Below are positions 40,779 through 49,096 of a stretch of 64,000 nt of DNA, one piece after another; position 1 is the first letter of the stretch; every line of letters starts with the position of its first letter. The stretch spans positions 14,094 to 78,093 of the forward strand of contig JBFWOB010000031.1 in NCBI GenBank assembly GCA_050250755.1, written 5' to 3'. The stretch is from Ga0077555 sp050250755 (GTDB taxonomy: Bacteria; Pseudomonadota; Alphaproteobacteria; Rhizobiales; Hyphomicrobiaceae). A model generated the notes under the pieces. That model was not told the origin of the DNA. It ran no database searches and saw only the letters and a program-made list of their open reading frames with translations. The position numbers were made by a program, and so were the translations under genes.

Positions 40779-42947
40779 TTATTCCGCTGCCTCTGCGCCC
40801 TGGTATCCGAGCGCAGTATTGAGCTTATCGATGAGATCGGACGCCGCCGAGGCAATGTTTGTGCCCGGTCCGAAAACAGCCTTCGCGCCGGCCTCGAACA
40901 ATGCGGGGTAGTCGGCGGGAGGTATGACACCGCCGACGACGATCATGATGTCGCCGCGACCCTCCTTTTGAAGCGCTGCCTTGAGTTCCGGCACCAGCGT
41001 CAGATGGCCAGCGGCGAGTGATGATACGCCGACGATATGCACGTCATTCTCGACGGCTTGCCGGGCGACCTCCTCCGGCGTTGAGAACAGCGGGCCGATG
41101 TCGACGTCGAACCCGAGATCAGCGAAGGCCGTCGCGATAACCTTCTGCCCGCGGTCATGGCCATCCTGGCCGATTTTCGCGAGCAGAATGCGCGGGCGTC
41201 GGCCATCGTTAGCCTCGAACAGCTCCACTTGCCGCAGAACGCCGCTGATCTCCTTGTTCATGGCGCCTGCCTCCATCCTGTAGACACCTGACACGGCTCG
41301 GATCTCCGCGCGATGGCGTCCGAACACGGTCTCCATGGCATCAGAAATCTCGCCGACGGTTGCCTTGGCACGCGCTGCTTTGACCGCAAGATCGAGCAGA
41401 TTTCCATTGCCCCGCGCGCCGTCCGTCAGGGCCTTGAGCGACGCTTGGACGTCGGCTTCATTGCGCTCGGCCTTGAGACGGTTCAGCTTCGCAACCTGGC
41501 TCTCGCGAACACGCGCATTGTCGACTTTGAGGATTTCGAGCTCCGCCTCGTTCTCGAGCCGGAATTTGTTGACCCCGACGATCGTCTGCCGCCCGCTGTC
41601 GATACGGGCTTGTGTCCGCGCGGCCGCTTCTTCGATCCGCATCTTGGGAATGCCCGCCGCGATGGCCTTCGCCATGCCGCCAAGACGCTCCACTTCGGTG
41701 ATGTGCTCCATCGCCTTTAGTGCCAGTTCGTAGGTCAGGCGTTCCACATAGTGGCTGCCGCCCCACGGATCGGCCACCCGCGTGGTACCGCTCTCCTGCT
41801 GCAGTACGAGCTGCGTATTGCGGGCGATGCGGGCCGAAAAATCGGTTGGCAGCGCGATCGCTTCGTCGAGAGCGTTGGTGTGCAGCGACTGCGTGTGGCC
41901 CTGCGTCGCCGCCATCGCCTCGAGACACGTGCGCGTTACGTTGTTGAATACATCCTGCGCCGTCAGCGACCAGCCCGACGTCTGGCTGTGCGTCCTGAGC
42001 GAAAGCGAGCGCTGATCCTTCGGCTTGAACTCATCCTGGATGAGCTTCGCCCAGAGCAGCCGCGCGGCTCGCATCTTGGCAATCTCCATGAACGTGTTCA
42101 TGCCGATCGCCCAGAAGAACGACAGTCGCGGCGCGAACTTGTCGACGTCGAGGCCTGCCTGCACGCCGGCCCGCACGTATTCGACACCATCGGCCAGCGT
42201 ATAGGCGAGCTCGAGATCGGCCGTCGCTCCGGCCTCCTGCATGTGGTAGCCGGAAATCGAGATCGAATTGAACTTCGGCATGTGCGCCGAGGTGTAGGCA
42301 AAGATATCTGAGATGATCCGCATCGAAGGATCGGGTGGGTAGATGTAGGTATTGCGGACCATGAATTCCTTCAGAATGTCGTTCTGAATGGTCCCCGACA
42401 GCTTCGCCGCAGGCACGCCCTGCTCTTCACCCGCGACGATGAAAAGTGCGAGTACGGGCAGTACGGCGCCGTTCATGGTCATGGAGACGGACATCTGCGA
42501 GAGATCGATGCCGCCGAAAAGCGTCCGCATGTCGTAGATCGAGTCGATGGCGACGCCCGCCATTCCGACGTCGCCCCTGACCCGGGGATGATCGGAATCA
42601 TAGCCACGATGCGTGGCAAGATCGAACGCGACCGACAGCCCCTTCTGCCCAGCGGCAATATTGCGCCGATAGAACGCGTTGGAATCCTCGGCCGTAGAGA
42701 ATCCCGCATACTGTCGAATGGTCCAGGGCTGCGTTACGTACATCGTGGGATAGGGACCACGAAGGAAGGGCGCGATCCCCGGATAGCCGTCAAGGAAGTC
42801 GAGCGCTGCCGTATCGGCGCCCGTGTAGAACGGCTTGATATCGATGCCTTCGGGCGTGGCGACGCTGCGTTTGGGCGCCGCGGCGGCCACGGTGCTTCGC
42901 GCCGACACGTCGAGTGCGATCTTCGAAAAGTCAGGGATTTGGGTCAT
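40779..42947 (-). CDS. mcmA: Methylmalonyl-CoA mutase, catalytic subunit (B12-dependent)
   Basis: A 722-residue enzyme interconverting (R)-methylmalonyl-CoA and succinyl-CoA. The N-terminal TIM barrel shows PTMYVTQPWTIRQYAGFS with the active-site Tyr70, then AFDLATHRGYDSDHPRV and ISGYHMQEAGATADLELAYT. The C-terminal cobalamin domain carries DGHDRG with the cobalt-ligand His597 (D595-x-H597-x-x-G600), followed by VSSLAAGHLTLVPEL. Length and Tyr70 fit a true methylmalonyl-CoA mutase more than isobutyryl- or ethylmalonyl-type relatives. ATG 42947 (MTQIPDFSKI) is chosen from family N termini; its Shine-Dalgarno is weak. No small subunit, MeaB or propionyl-CoA carboxylase gene is adjacent. It serves propionyl-CoA or ethylmalonyl-CoA pathway flux. 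Confidence 0.95.
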   Translation of the reverse strand: MTQIPDFSKIALDVSARSTVAAAAPKRSVATPEGIDIKPFYTGADTAALDFLDGYPGIAPFLRGPYPTMYVTQPWTIRQYAGFSTAEDSNAFYRRNIAAGQKGLSVAFDLATHRGYDSDHPRVRGDVGMAGVAIDSIYDMRTLFGGIDLSQMSVSMTMNGAVLPVLALFIVAGEEQGVPAAKLSGTIQNDILKEFMVRNTYIYPPDPSMRIISDIFAYTSAHMPKFNSISISGYHMQEAGATADLELAYTLADGVEYVRAGVQAGLDVDKFAPRLSFFWAIGMNTFMEIAKMRAARLLWAKLIQDEFKPKDQRSLSLRTHSQTSGWSLTAQDVFNNVTRTCLEAMAATQGHTQSLHTNALDEAIALPTDFSARIARNTQLVLQQESGTTRVADPWGGSHYVERLTYELALKAMEHITEVERLGGMAKAIAAGIPKMRIEEAAARTQARIDSGRQTIVGVNKFRLENEAELEILKVDNARVRESQVAKLNRLKAERNEADVQASLKALTDGARGNGNLLDLAVKAARAKATVGEISDAMETVFGRHRAEIRAVSGVYRMEAGAMNKEISGVLRQVELFEANDGRRPRILLAKIGQDGHDRGQKVIATAFADLGFDVDIGPLFSTPEEVARQAVENDVHIVGVSSLAAGHLTLVPELKAALQKEGRGDIMIVVGGVIPPADYPALFEAGAKAVFGPGTNIASAASDLIDKLNTALGYQGAEAAE

Positions 42948-43586
42948 GTCCAGCGTCCGCTGCAATGCATGCACGGTTTTTCGCATCAATCGCCCTTGCG
43001 GACAACCACGCTCCGCCCGTCTTGGGGCGGGAGGTTAGCTGTTGGGCGCCGTTCAATGCCGAGCCAGTATCGGGTCAGATGAGCCGTTAGCGGAAATTCG
43101 ATGGCTCGAGAATAAACATTCACCTTGCAGCCAACTCGCATACTGCACCGCGACATAGCGTTTGGCCCATATTGCTCACGGCCGGTCGAGGTGCCCGGGC
43201 GCACCGGGAAGTGATCTCAATTGATACCAAAGTATGCGAAAATCGAGCCGATCACCGCGGCGTCGCTGGCCGGGAATTGTTATAGCAACTCAATTCTGCC
43301 AGAAGATGAGCGCCTATTGTTCGCGAAGTTTGACGATCATTCTCTTAAGTTTCTTCGCAAGTGCAGCATTCTCGCATTTGGACTTCGCCCTGAAAAAGTG
43401 CGACTATTCGGCGATTACGGCAGCTACAGCAGTCTGCTAGACCCAGCAGCCTGCAATTGCCCGGGGGCCGAAGAGAGTTCTCCAAACCGGCGGGCTTCGT
43501 TCGTTCGGGAGACGACCCGGAACTTTTGGGGAGCGTAAGTTGCTCTCCGTTTCCGAGGATTGAATACGCCAAAGCAACGCGGACCT
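42948..43586. other. Long intergenic region between methylmalonyl-CoA mutase and pckA
   Basis: 639 bases between divergent genes, holding both promoters. The stretch about 43215-43440 is visibly richer in A/T than its surroundings. A TTG-started frame at 43221-43538 encodes 105 residues; its segment SNSILPEDERLLFAKFDDHSL faintly resembles the first helix of Crp/FNR regulators. It has no Shine-Dalgarno and its C-terminal half looks non-coding, so I do not call it a gene. It may be a decayed remnant. No riboswitch recognised. Confidence 0.4.
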
Positions 43587-45173
43587 ATGAAAAAAGAACC
43601 CTTCGCACTCAGCGTACCGGCCAAGATTCAGCACAATCTCGGCCATGTAGAGCTCCTTGAGCTTGCCGTTCGCAGGGGCGAGGGGCAATTGGCCTCAAGC
43701 GGCGCATTTGCGGTCGAAACAGGGGTCCACACAGGACGATCTGTCCAGGACAAGTTTACCGTTCGCGACGCCGCGACTGATCCTCAGATCTGGTGGGACA
43801 ACAACAAGTCAATGTCTCCGGACCATTTCGAGGTTCTCTATCAGGATTTTCTGGCCCATGCCGCCAAGCTCGAACTCTTTGTCGAAGATCTTTATGCGGG
43901 TGCCGATTCAAATCATCGCCTCAATGCCCGTATCTTTACTGAATATGCTTGGCACGCAGCCTTCATCCGCCATCTTCTGCGCCGCCCAGACGCCTCGCAC
44001 CTTGCCGGCTTCCTGCCGCAGTTCACCGTCGTATCGCTTCCGAGTTTCCGCGCCGATCCCGCTCGCCATGGCTGCCGTTCCGAGACGGTCATCGCGTGCG
44101 ATTTCTCGCGCAGGCTCGTGCTGATTGGCGGGACGTCATACGCGGGTGAGATCAAGAAGTCGGTGTTTACGTACCTGAATTACATGATGCCCGAGATGGA
44201 CGTCATGCCGATGCACTGCTCTGCCAACGTCAGTCATGACGGCGAATCGGCAATTTTCTTCGGCCTCTCCGGCACCGGCAAGACGACGCTCTCGGCGGAT
44301 CCGAAGCGCGTCCTTCTCGGAGACGACGAGCACGGTTGGTCGAAGGACGGCGTTTTCAATTTCGAAGGTGGATGCTACGCGAAGACGATCCGGCTTTCCG
44401 CCGAAGCCGAGCCTCAGATTTTTGCGGCATCGAGTCGTTTCGGAACCGTGCTGGAAAACGTCATACTGACCGGCGCCGATCGGGACGTCGACTTCGATGA
44501 TGGCCGGCTGACGGAAAACACACGATCCGCCTATCCGATCGAGTTCATCGCCAATGCCAGCCCGACCGGCACGGCAGGTCACCCGAAGAACGTCGTCATG
44601 CTGTGCGCCGACGCATTCGGCGTGTTGCCGCCAATCGCGCGATTGTCGCCGAGTCAGGCGATGTATCATTTCCTGTCCGGCTATACTGCGAAGGTTGCCG
44701 GAACTGAGAAAGGCCTTGGCGCAGAGCCGCAGGCCACATTCTCCACGTGCTTCGGCGCGCCCTTCATGCCGCGTCATCCGAGCGTCTACGGAAATATGCT
44801 GCGCAAGCTGATCGCGGACCACAACGTCGACTGCTGGCTCGTCAACACTGGTTGGACTGGCGGCAAGTTCGGTGTCGGCCACCGCATGCCAATCAAAGCA
44901 ACCCGTGCTCTCCTGGATGCAGCACTTTCGGGCAAGCTCAAGTCTCAGCCGATGCGCAAGGATGCCATGTTCGGTTTCGAGGTTCCCGTGGCACTCGACG
45001 GGCTCGATCCCAAGATCCTGAACCCGCGTGAGACGTGGTCCGATAAGGCTGCCTATGACGCGACGGCTCGTTCGCTGGTCGGCATGTTCAACAAGAACTT
45101 TGCGAAGTTCGAGTCCCATGTTGATGCAGAAGTCAAGGCGGCTGCTCCTGCTTTGAAGATGGCGGCGGAGTAA
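43587..45173 (+). CDS. pckA: Phosphoenolpyruvate carboxykinase (ATP)
   Basis: A 528-residue cytoplasmic enzyme converting oxaloacetate and ATP to phosphoenolpyruvate and CO2, the entry step of gluconeogenesis. The nucleotide loop GLSGTGKTTLS starts at 226. The metal and substrate sites include GVHTGRSVQDKFTVRD, MPMHCSANV, LLGDDEHGW and ENTRSAYPIEFI, and WLVNTGWTGGKFGVGHRM is the C-terminal signature. ATG 43587 (MKKEPF) is used; a TTG nine codons earlier has GAGG too close. The usual alphaproteobacterial neighbour, the chvI/chvG two-component system, is absent. Confidence 0.95.
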   Translation: MKKEPFALSVPAKIQHNLGHVELLELAVRRGEGQLASSGAFAVETGVHTGRSVQDKFTVRDAATDPQIWWDNNKSMSPDHFEVLYQDFLAHAAKLELFVEDLYAGADSNHRLNARIFTEYAWHAAFIRHLLRRPDASHLAGFLPQFTVVSLPSFRADPARHGCRSETVIACDFSRRLVLIGGTSYAGEIKKSVFTYLNYMMPEMDVMPMHCSANVSHDGESAIFFGLSGTGKTTLSADPKRVLLGDDEHGWSKDGVFNFEGGCYAKTIRLSAEAEPQIFAASSRFGTVLENVILTGADRDVDFDDGRLTENTRSAYPIEFIANASPTGTAGHPKNVVMLCADAFGVLPPIARLSPSQAMYHFLSGYTAKVAGTEKGLGAEPQATFSTCFGAPFMPRHPSVYGNMLRKLIADHNVDCWLVNTGWTGGKFGVGHRMPIKATRALLDAALSGKLKSQPMRKDAMFGFEVPVALDGLDPKILNPRETWSDKAAYDATARSLVGMFNKNFAKFESHVDAEVKAAAPALKMAAE

Positions 45174-45193
45174 CAGCCAGCATTATGGAACTT

Positions 45194-45235
45194 TACGAAG
45201 GGCGGCCTGCTTCGGTGAGCCGCCCTTCGTATTTT
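45194..45235 (+). terminator. Rho-independent terminator after pckA
   Basis: A 13-bp perfect stem (TACGAAGGGCGGC / GCCGCCCTTCGTA) with a 12-base loop is followed by TTTT, 20 bases past the stop. Confidence 0.9.
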
Positions 45236-45294
45236 CGGAGCACCGCCGCTCCTATGTCAGTCGCACAGACGAACCGACGCCACCCACGGCCGGG

Positions 45295-47649
45295 ATGAAT
45301 ATGATGCACCAACGATCCCATGTTGCGGTGCCATCGGCCGAACAAACGACACCGTGGCCTTTGGCGACGCCGATTGGGCTCTATTTGTTGGCATTCGCGG
45401 CGATGACGTCGCCGTGGCTCCTGGGTCGCGTGTCGATCCCCTGGGACTCCAAGGCGCATTTCCTACCTCAGATCCAGTTCCTCGCGCAGAGCCTCTGGGC
45501 CGGCGAGTGGCCCTGGTGGAACCCCTACGTTTTCTCGGGCCAGCCGCAGATCGCCGATCCGCAATCGATGATCTTCTCGCCGCCTTATCTGCTTCTTGCG
45601 CTTTTGAATGCATCGCCCGGTCCTTGGGCGCAGGATGTCACCTTGCTCGCGGCGATGGCTGCAGGGGGCGTCGGGATGATCGCCTGGTTCCGCGACAAGT
45701 CGTGGCACTGGGCAGGCGCAATCATCGCCGCGCTTGTATTCACTTTCGGCGCAGCCATGGCCTGGCGTATCCAGCACACCGGTCAGGTTCTGAGCCTTGC
45801 CTATCTTCCCTGGGCTATCCTGTTTCTCGATCGGGCCATCGAGCGCGGGTCGATTGCGGCAGGCGCTACGGCGGGACTTGTTTCTGCGTTCATCGTGCTC
45901 GGGCGCGATCAAGTCGCGCTGCTGTGCGTGTATCTACTTGTCGCGCGTACGATCTGGCTCTGGTTCGCGAGCGATCATCGCCGTGCGCGAGTCACCGGGA
46001 GCCTCGTACCCCTCGTTGTCGGTGGCGTCGTAGGTTTGGTGATCGTAACACTGCCTGTGCTCATGACCGTCCTGCTCGCGGCCGACTCGAATCGCCCTGC
46101 CATCGATTTTGCCGGCGCAGGGGCGGGGTCGCTGCATCCAGCACAACTCGTCACCTTCGTCATTCCGCAGCTTTTCGGCGCCGCGGGCGACATGGCGGAT
46201 TATTGGGGCCCGCCTAGTTTCGCATGGGTCGGCACCGGCCTCTTTACCGCGCAGAACGTCGGGCAGTGCTACGTCGGCGCCATTCCCTTCTTGCTGATTG
46301 CCGGCGCAGCCGTCACCGGACGCCTTTGGCACGCGGACATTCGCTTCTTTTCAGTGGCGTTCGTCGTGGCGGTGCTCTACGCGCTTGGCTGGTACACGCC
46401 GGCATTTCGCGCGTTCTATGAACTTCCTGGCGTGGATCTCTACCGCCGTCCGGCAGACGCCGTTTTCTTGATCGGCGGGCTTGGCGCGATCCTTGCGGGC
46501 TACGCGACGCACACGTGGTTTTCCGAGCCGTGGAGGCGGCCCGGGCCAGTCACGTGTGCGGCAGTCTCCGCAGTCCTCCTGATTGGACTCATATCGGCAT
46601 TCGCCTTCGCCGTTATGATTGATCGCGTGCCGCGCCTTGGCTGGCCGCTGGCCGTCGCGGCGGTTTCATTTCTCTCAGCGGTGTGCGCAATGGCATGGAG
46701 TGCACCGCGCGTGGCTTTGCAGCCATTGGCGGCCACATTGGTGCTTGTGACCGTCACCGCTGCGGATCTCGGTTACAACAATGGTCCATCGACGTCTTCG
46801 GCACTCCCGCCCTCGACCTTCGATATGCTCGATCCGCGCGGCGGCAATCCGGTCATAGAAGCTCTGAAGACAAGGGTGGTTGCAAGTGCCACGCGCCGAG
46901 ATCGCGTCGAGCTTGCCGGCCTCGGTTTCCACTGGCCCAACGCCAGCATGACTCATCGCCTCGAGAACACGCTCGGATACAACCCTGTCAGGCTCGGGCT
47001 CTATACGCGGGCGACCGGCGCGGAGGATCACATTGGGCTGCCCGACCAGCGAAAGTTCTCGCCACTGTTTCCGTCATACGGCTCACGCCTGGCGGACATG
47101 CTGGGCTTGCGATGGATCGCCACAGGTGCGCCCGTGGAAACCATGGACAAGGCTCTCCAGCCTGGTGAACTGACTCTCGTCGCAAAGATCGGCAGCGATT
47201 TCATCTACGAGAACAGTGGCACGCTGCCGCGCGTGATGTTTGCGCAGCGCGCCGAGACAGCCGACTTCGCGAAGATACTTGAAACCGGCACTTGGCCAGA
47301 ATTCGATCCAACACGCACCGTGTTGGTCGAAGCCCCTGCAGATATGACGGGGTCCGCTTCGCCGACTCGGTTTGGCGAAGCACGTATCCAAAGCTACGGG
47401 CAAACGCGCATCGTCATTCGTGTCTCGAGTCCTGAGGGCGGCTGGGTCGTGCTCAACGACATTTGGCATCCGTGGTGGCAAGCGACGGTGGACGGAGCGT
47501 CAACTGAGATCAAGCAAGCAAACGTGCTCTTTCGCGCCGTCAAGGTCGCGCCTGGCGAGCACACCATCGTAATGGCATTCCACCCGCTCAGGGGAATTAT
47601 AGCTGAGTTGAAGTCTCGCCTCACGCGACCTGTATCGCAATCGAGGTAG
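45295..47649 (+). CDS. YfhO-like polytopic membrane protein (lipid-linked sugar transferase family)
   Basis: 784 residues with roughly a dozen TM helices in the first 490 residues and a soluble, beta-rich C-terminal domain of about 290. The first loop (IPWDSKAHFLPQIQFLAQSL, then WPWWNPYVFSGQPQIADPQ) has the GT-C/YfhO signature with an acidic residue after TM1. LYRRPADAVFLIGGLGAILAG precedes the last helices. The C-terminal VVLNDIWHPWWQATVDGAS and GEHTIVMAFHPL match the YfhO tail. YfhO-type proteins glycosylate lipoteichoic acid or other surface polymers using polyprenyl-phosphate sugars, so a partner for the GtrA/GtrB-like pair 1 kb downstream is possible. The acceptor is unknown. Confidence 0.78.
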   Translation: MNMMHQRSHVAVPSAEQTTPWPLATPIGLYLLAFAAMTSPWLLGRVSIPWDSKAHFLPQIQFLAQSLWAGEWPWWNPYVFSGQPQIADPQSMIFSPPYLLLALLNASPGPWAQDVTLLAAMAAGGVGMIAWFRDKSWHWAGAIIAALVFTFGAAMAWRIQHTGQVLSLAYLPWAILFLDRAIERGSIAAGATAGLVSAFIVLGRDQVALLCVYLLVARTIWLWFASDHRRARVTGSLVPLVVGGVVGLVIVTLPVLMTVLLAADSNRPAIDFAGAGAGSLHPAQLVTFVIPQLFGAAGDMADYWGPPSFAWVGTGLFTAQNVGQCYVGAIPFLLIAGAAVTGRLWHADIRFFSVAFVVAVLYALGWYTPAFRAFYELPGVDLYRRPADAVFLIGGLGAILAGYATHTWFSEPWRRPGPVTCAAVSAVLLIGLISAFAFAVMIDRVPRLGWPLAVAAVSFLSAVCAMAWSAPRVALQPLAATLVLVTVTAADLGYNNGPSTSSALPPSTFDMLDPRGGNPVIEALKTRVVASATRRDRVELAGLGFHWPNASMTHRLENTLGYNPVRLGLYTRATGAEDHIGLPDQRKFSPLFPSYGSRLADMLGLRWIATGAPVETMDKALQPGELTLVAKIGSDFIYENSGTLPRVMFAQRAETADFAKILETGTWPEFDPTRTVLVEAPADMTGSASPTRFGEARIQSYGQTRIVIRVSSPEGGWVVLNDIWHPWWQATVDGASTEIKQANVLFRAVKVAPGEHTIVMAFHPLRGIIAELKSRLTRPVSQSR

Positions 47650-47652
47650 TCG

Positions 47653-47687
47653 CAAAAAACAAACGGGCCGACGAATGCCGGCCCGTT
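47653..47687 (-). terminator. Terminator of ribA
   Basis: AACGGGCCG pairs with CGGCCCGTT (9 bp). On the minus strand the stem is followed by TTTGTTTTTTG, 28 bases past the ribA stop. It sits against the convergent YfhO-like gene. Confidence 0.88.
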
Positions 47688-47714
47688 CACTAATCGATTT
47701 GGCTTAGCGTGCTC

Positions 47715-48347
47715 TTAGAGCAGGTGCGCCATGCGCTCTTTCTTCGTGGCGAGGTAACGCTTGTTATAGGGCGACGGCTGAACGATGAGGGAGCGTTGCT
47801 CCACCACAGTAATGCCCTCTGCCCTCAAGGAGTTGACCTTTGCCGGATTGTTGGTCAGCAACGCAATTCGATCGTAGCCGAGATCGAAAAGAATCTGACC
47901 TGCAAGATCGTAGTCACGCGCTTCAATCGGCGCGCCGATTGCAACGTTCGCATCTACGGTGTCGTAGCCCTGATCCTGCAGCGCATACGTACGAATCTTG
48001 TTGACCAGCCCGATTCCGCGGCCCTCGTGATACGGCAGATAGATCATCACACCGAGCGGACTCGTCGTGATCACTTCCATCGAGGCCTGCAATTGCGGAT
48101 AGCAATCGCAACGCAGCGAATGGAAGATGTCGCCGGTAACGCAACCGCTGTGCACACGCACGACGGGTAACTCTGCGGGAGCCGGATTGTCGCGATGGAT
48201 GAGAACCATCGCCTGACAATGCGGGTCGACGCCCTGATAAGCGCGTGCTTCGAGATGAAGCTCACGACCATGAAACTCGATTGGCATGACCGTTTGAACG
48301 GCCCAATCGATATCTAGCTCTACGGATTTGACGGCACTTGACTTCAT
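47715..48347 (-). CDS. ribA: GTP cyclohydrolase II
   Basis: A 210-residue cytoplasmic enzyme opening GTP to 2,5-diamino-6-ribosylamino-4(3H)-pyrimidinone 5'-phosphate, the first step of riboflavin synthesis. The zinc ligands are Cys69, Cys80 and Cys82 in HSGCVTGDIFHSLRCDC, spaced as in E. coli RibA. YLPYHEGRGIGLVNKIRTYA holds the catalytic and GTP-binding residues, and LLTNNPAKVNSL ends the active site. It is a stand-alone RibA, not fused to RibB. GGGAGG lies 5 bases before ATG 48347. I found no FMN riboswitch in the 299 bases upstream. Confidence 0.95.
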   Translation of the reverse strand: MKSSAVKSVELDIDWAVQTVMPIEFHGRELHLEARAYQGVDPHCQAMVLIHRDNPAPAELPVVRVHSGCVTGDIFHSLRCDCYPQLQASMEVITTSPLGVMIYLPYHEGRGIGLVNKIRTYALQDQGYDTVDANVAIGAPIEARDYDLAGQILFDLGYDRIALLTNNPAKVNSLRAEGITVVEQRSLIVQPSPYNKRYLATKKERMAHLL

Positions 48348-48646
48348 GCGCGCCTCCCAGAGCTGATCCGCGTGCACATGGAACCCCTTGCGTGGTCTGG
48401 TGAACACATGACCATCAGAACCCTCATCTTTGCATCCGGTTCCTTCGAAGACCGGTTTTCTAGCGGCGCTCTTGCACCGCGCGGGTGGCCTGTCATCCCC
48501 TTGTCGCTCATGCTGACAGGTCCCTTTCGCGATGTTCGATTAACGCCAGTGATGCTGAACCGAGGATGAATAATCCATTGGCCGACAGTGCTCGGAACAA
48601 GTCCGTTGACGACCCAATTACGCCATGCGCCTCGATGGCTCCAACC
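48348..48646. other. Intergenic region upstream of ribA
   Basis: 299 bases between the ribA start and the 3' end of the GtrA-like gene. No credible ORF, RNA gene or strong terminator is seen. Short open frames here lack ribosome sites and protein-like composition. It should contain the ribA promoter. Confidence 0.5.
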
Positions 48647-49078
48647 TCAGTAGCGGCGAAACACCCCGTACCGCATTGAGACGTAGGCGAAGATTGTGGC
48701 GACACAAGATGCAATGACGAGTGCCAAAAGACGGGGGAAAGAGGGCCACGCCATCAAAATTATGACGAAAACGGCATAATTGATCGCTGCCGTCGTGGAT
48801 GCCGCTGCAACGTAGCGTGTGAACTCGCCGACACTGGGTTTAGTGGTCAACGCAAAGGTCAGCGTGCGGTGGCACATCCATGCGGCCACCATGGCGGACA
48901 TCACTCCGAGAAGGCGCGCGATCAACGTCGGCAGGTCAAGTAGCCGCACCGCCATTTCCATGACGCCGCCATCGACCGTGAACGCGATGGCGCCGGATGC
49001 GAGAAACCCACCCCAGTGACGCGCGCGTGGCACGCCTGACGCTGCATCGCGGTCGTTGACCGGTATATCTTTATTCAT
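48647..49078 (-). CDS. GtrA family membrane protein
   Basis: 143 residues with four TM helices: GFLASGAIAFTVDGGVMEMAV, LIARLLGVMSAMVAAWMCHR, YVAAASTTAAINYAVFVIIL and LLALVIASCVATIFAYVSMR. TFALTTKPSVGEFTRYV and the end RYGVFRRY match GtrA-like flippases, thought to move polyprenyl-phosphate-linked sugars across the inner membrane. It starts 18 bases after the GT2 gene stop, as GtrA partners usually do. Substrate unknown. Confidence 0.85.
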   Translation of the reverse strand: MNKDIPVNDRDAASGVPRARHWGGFLASGAIAFTVDGGVMEMAVRLLDLPTLIARLLGVMSAMVAAWMCHRTLTFALTTKPSVGEFTRYVAAASTTAAINYAVFVIILMAWPSFPRLLALVIASCVATIFAYVSMRYGVFRRY

Positions 49079-49096
49079 GAAGCCTACGTCTCCGCT

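Noticed and set aside
43221..43538. 105-residue frame upstream of pckA with a faint Crp-like segment
   Set aside because: TTG start without a ribosome site, C-terminal half of non-protein-like composition, and only one short resembling segment; kept as a note in the intergenic entry, not as a gene.
48348..48646. FMN riboswitch upstream of ribA
   Set aside because: No RFN-element conserved core (AGGRYR-type start and multi-stem layout) could be seen.
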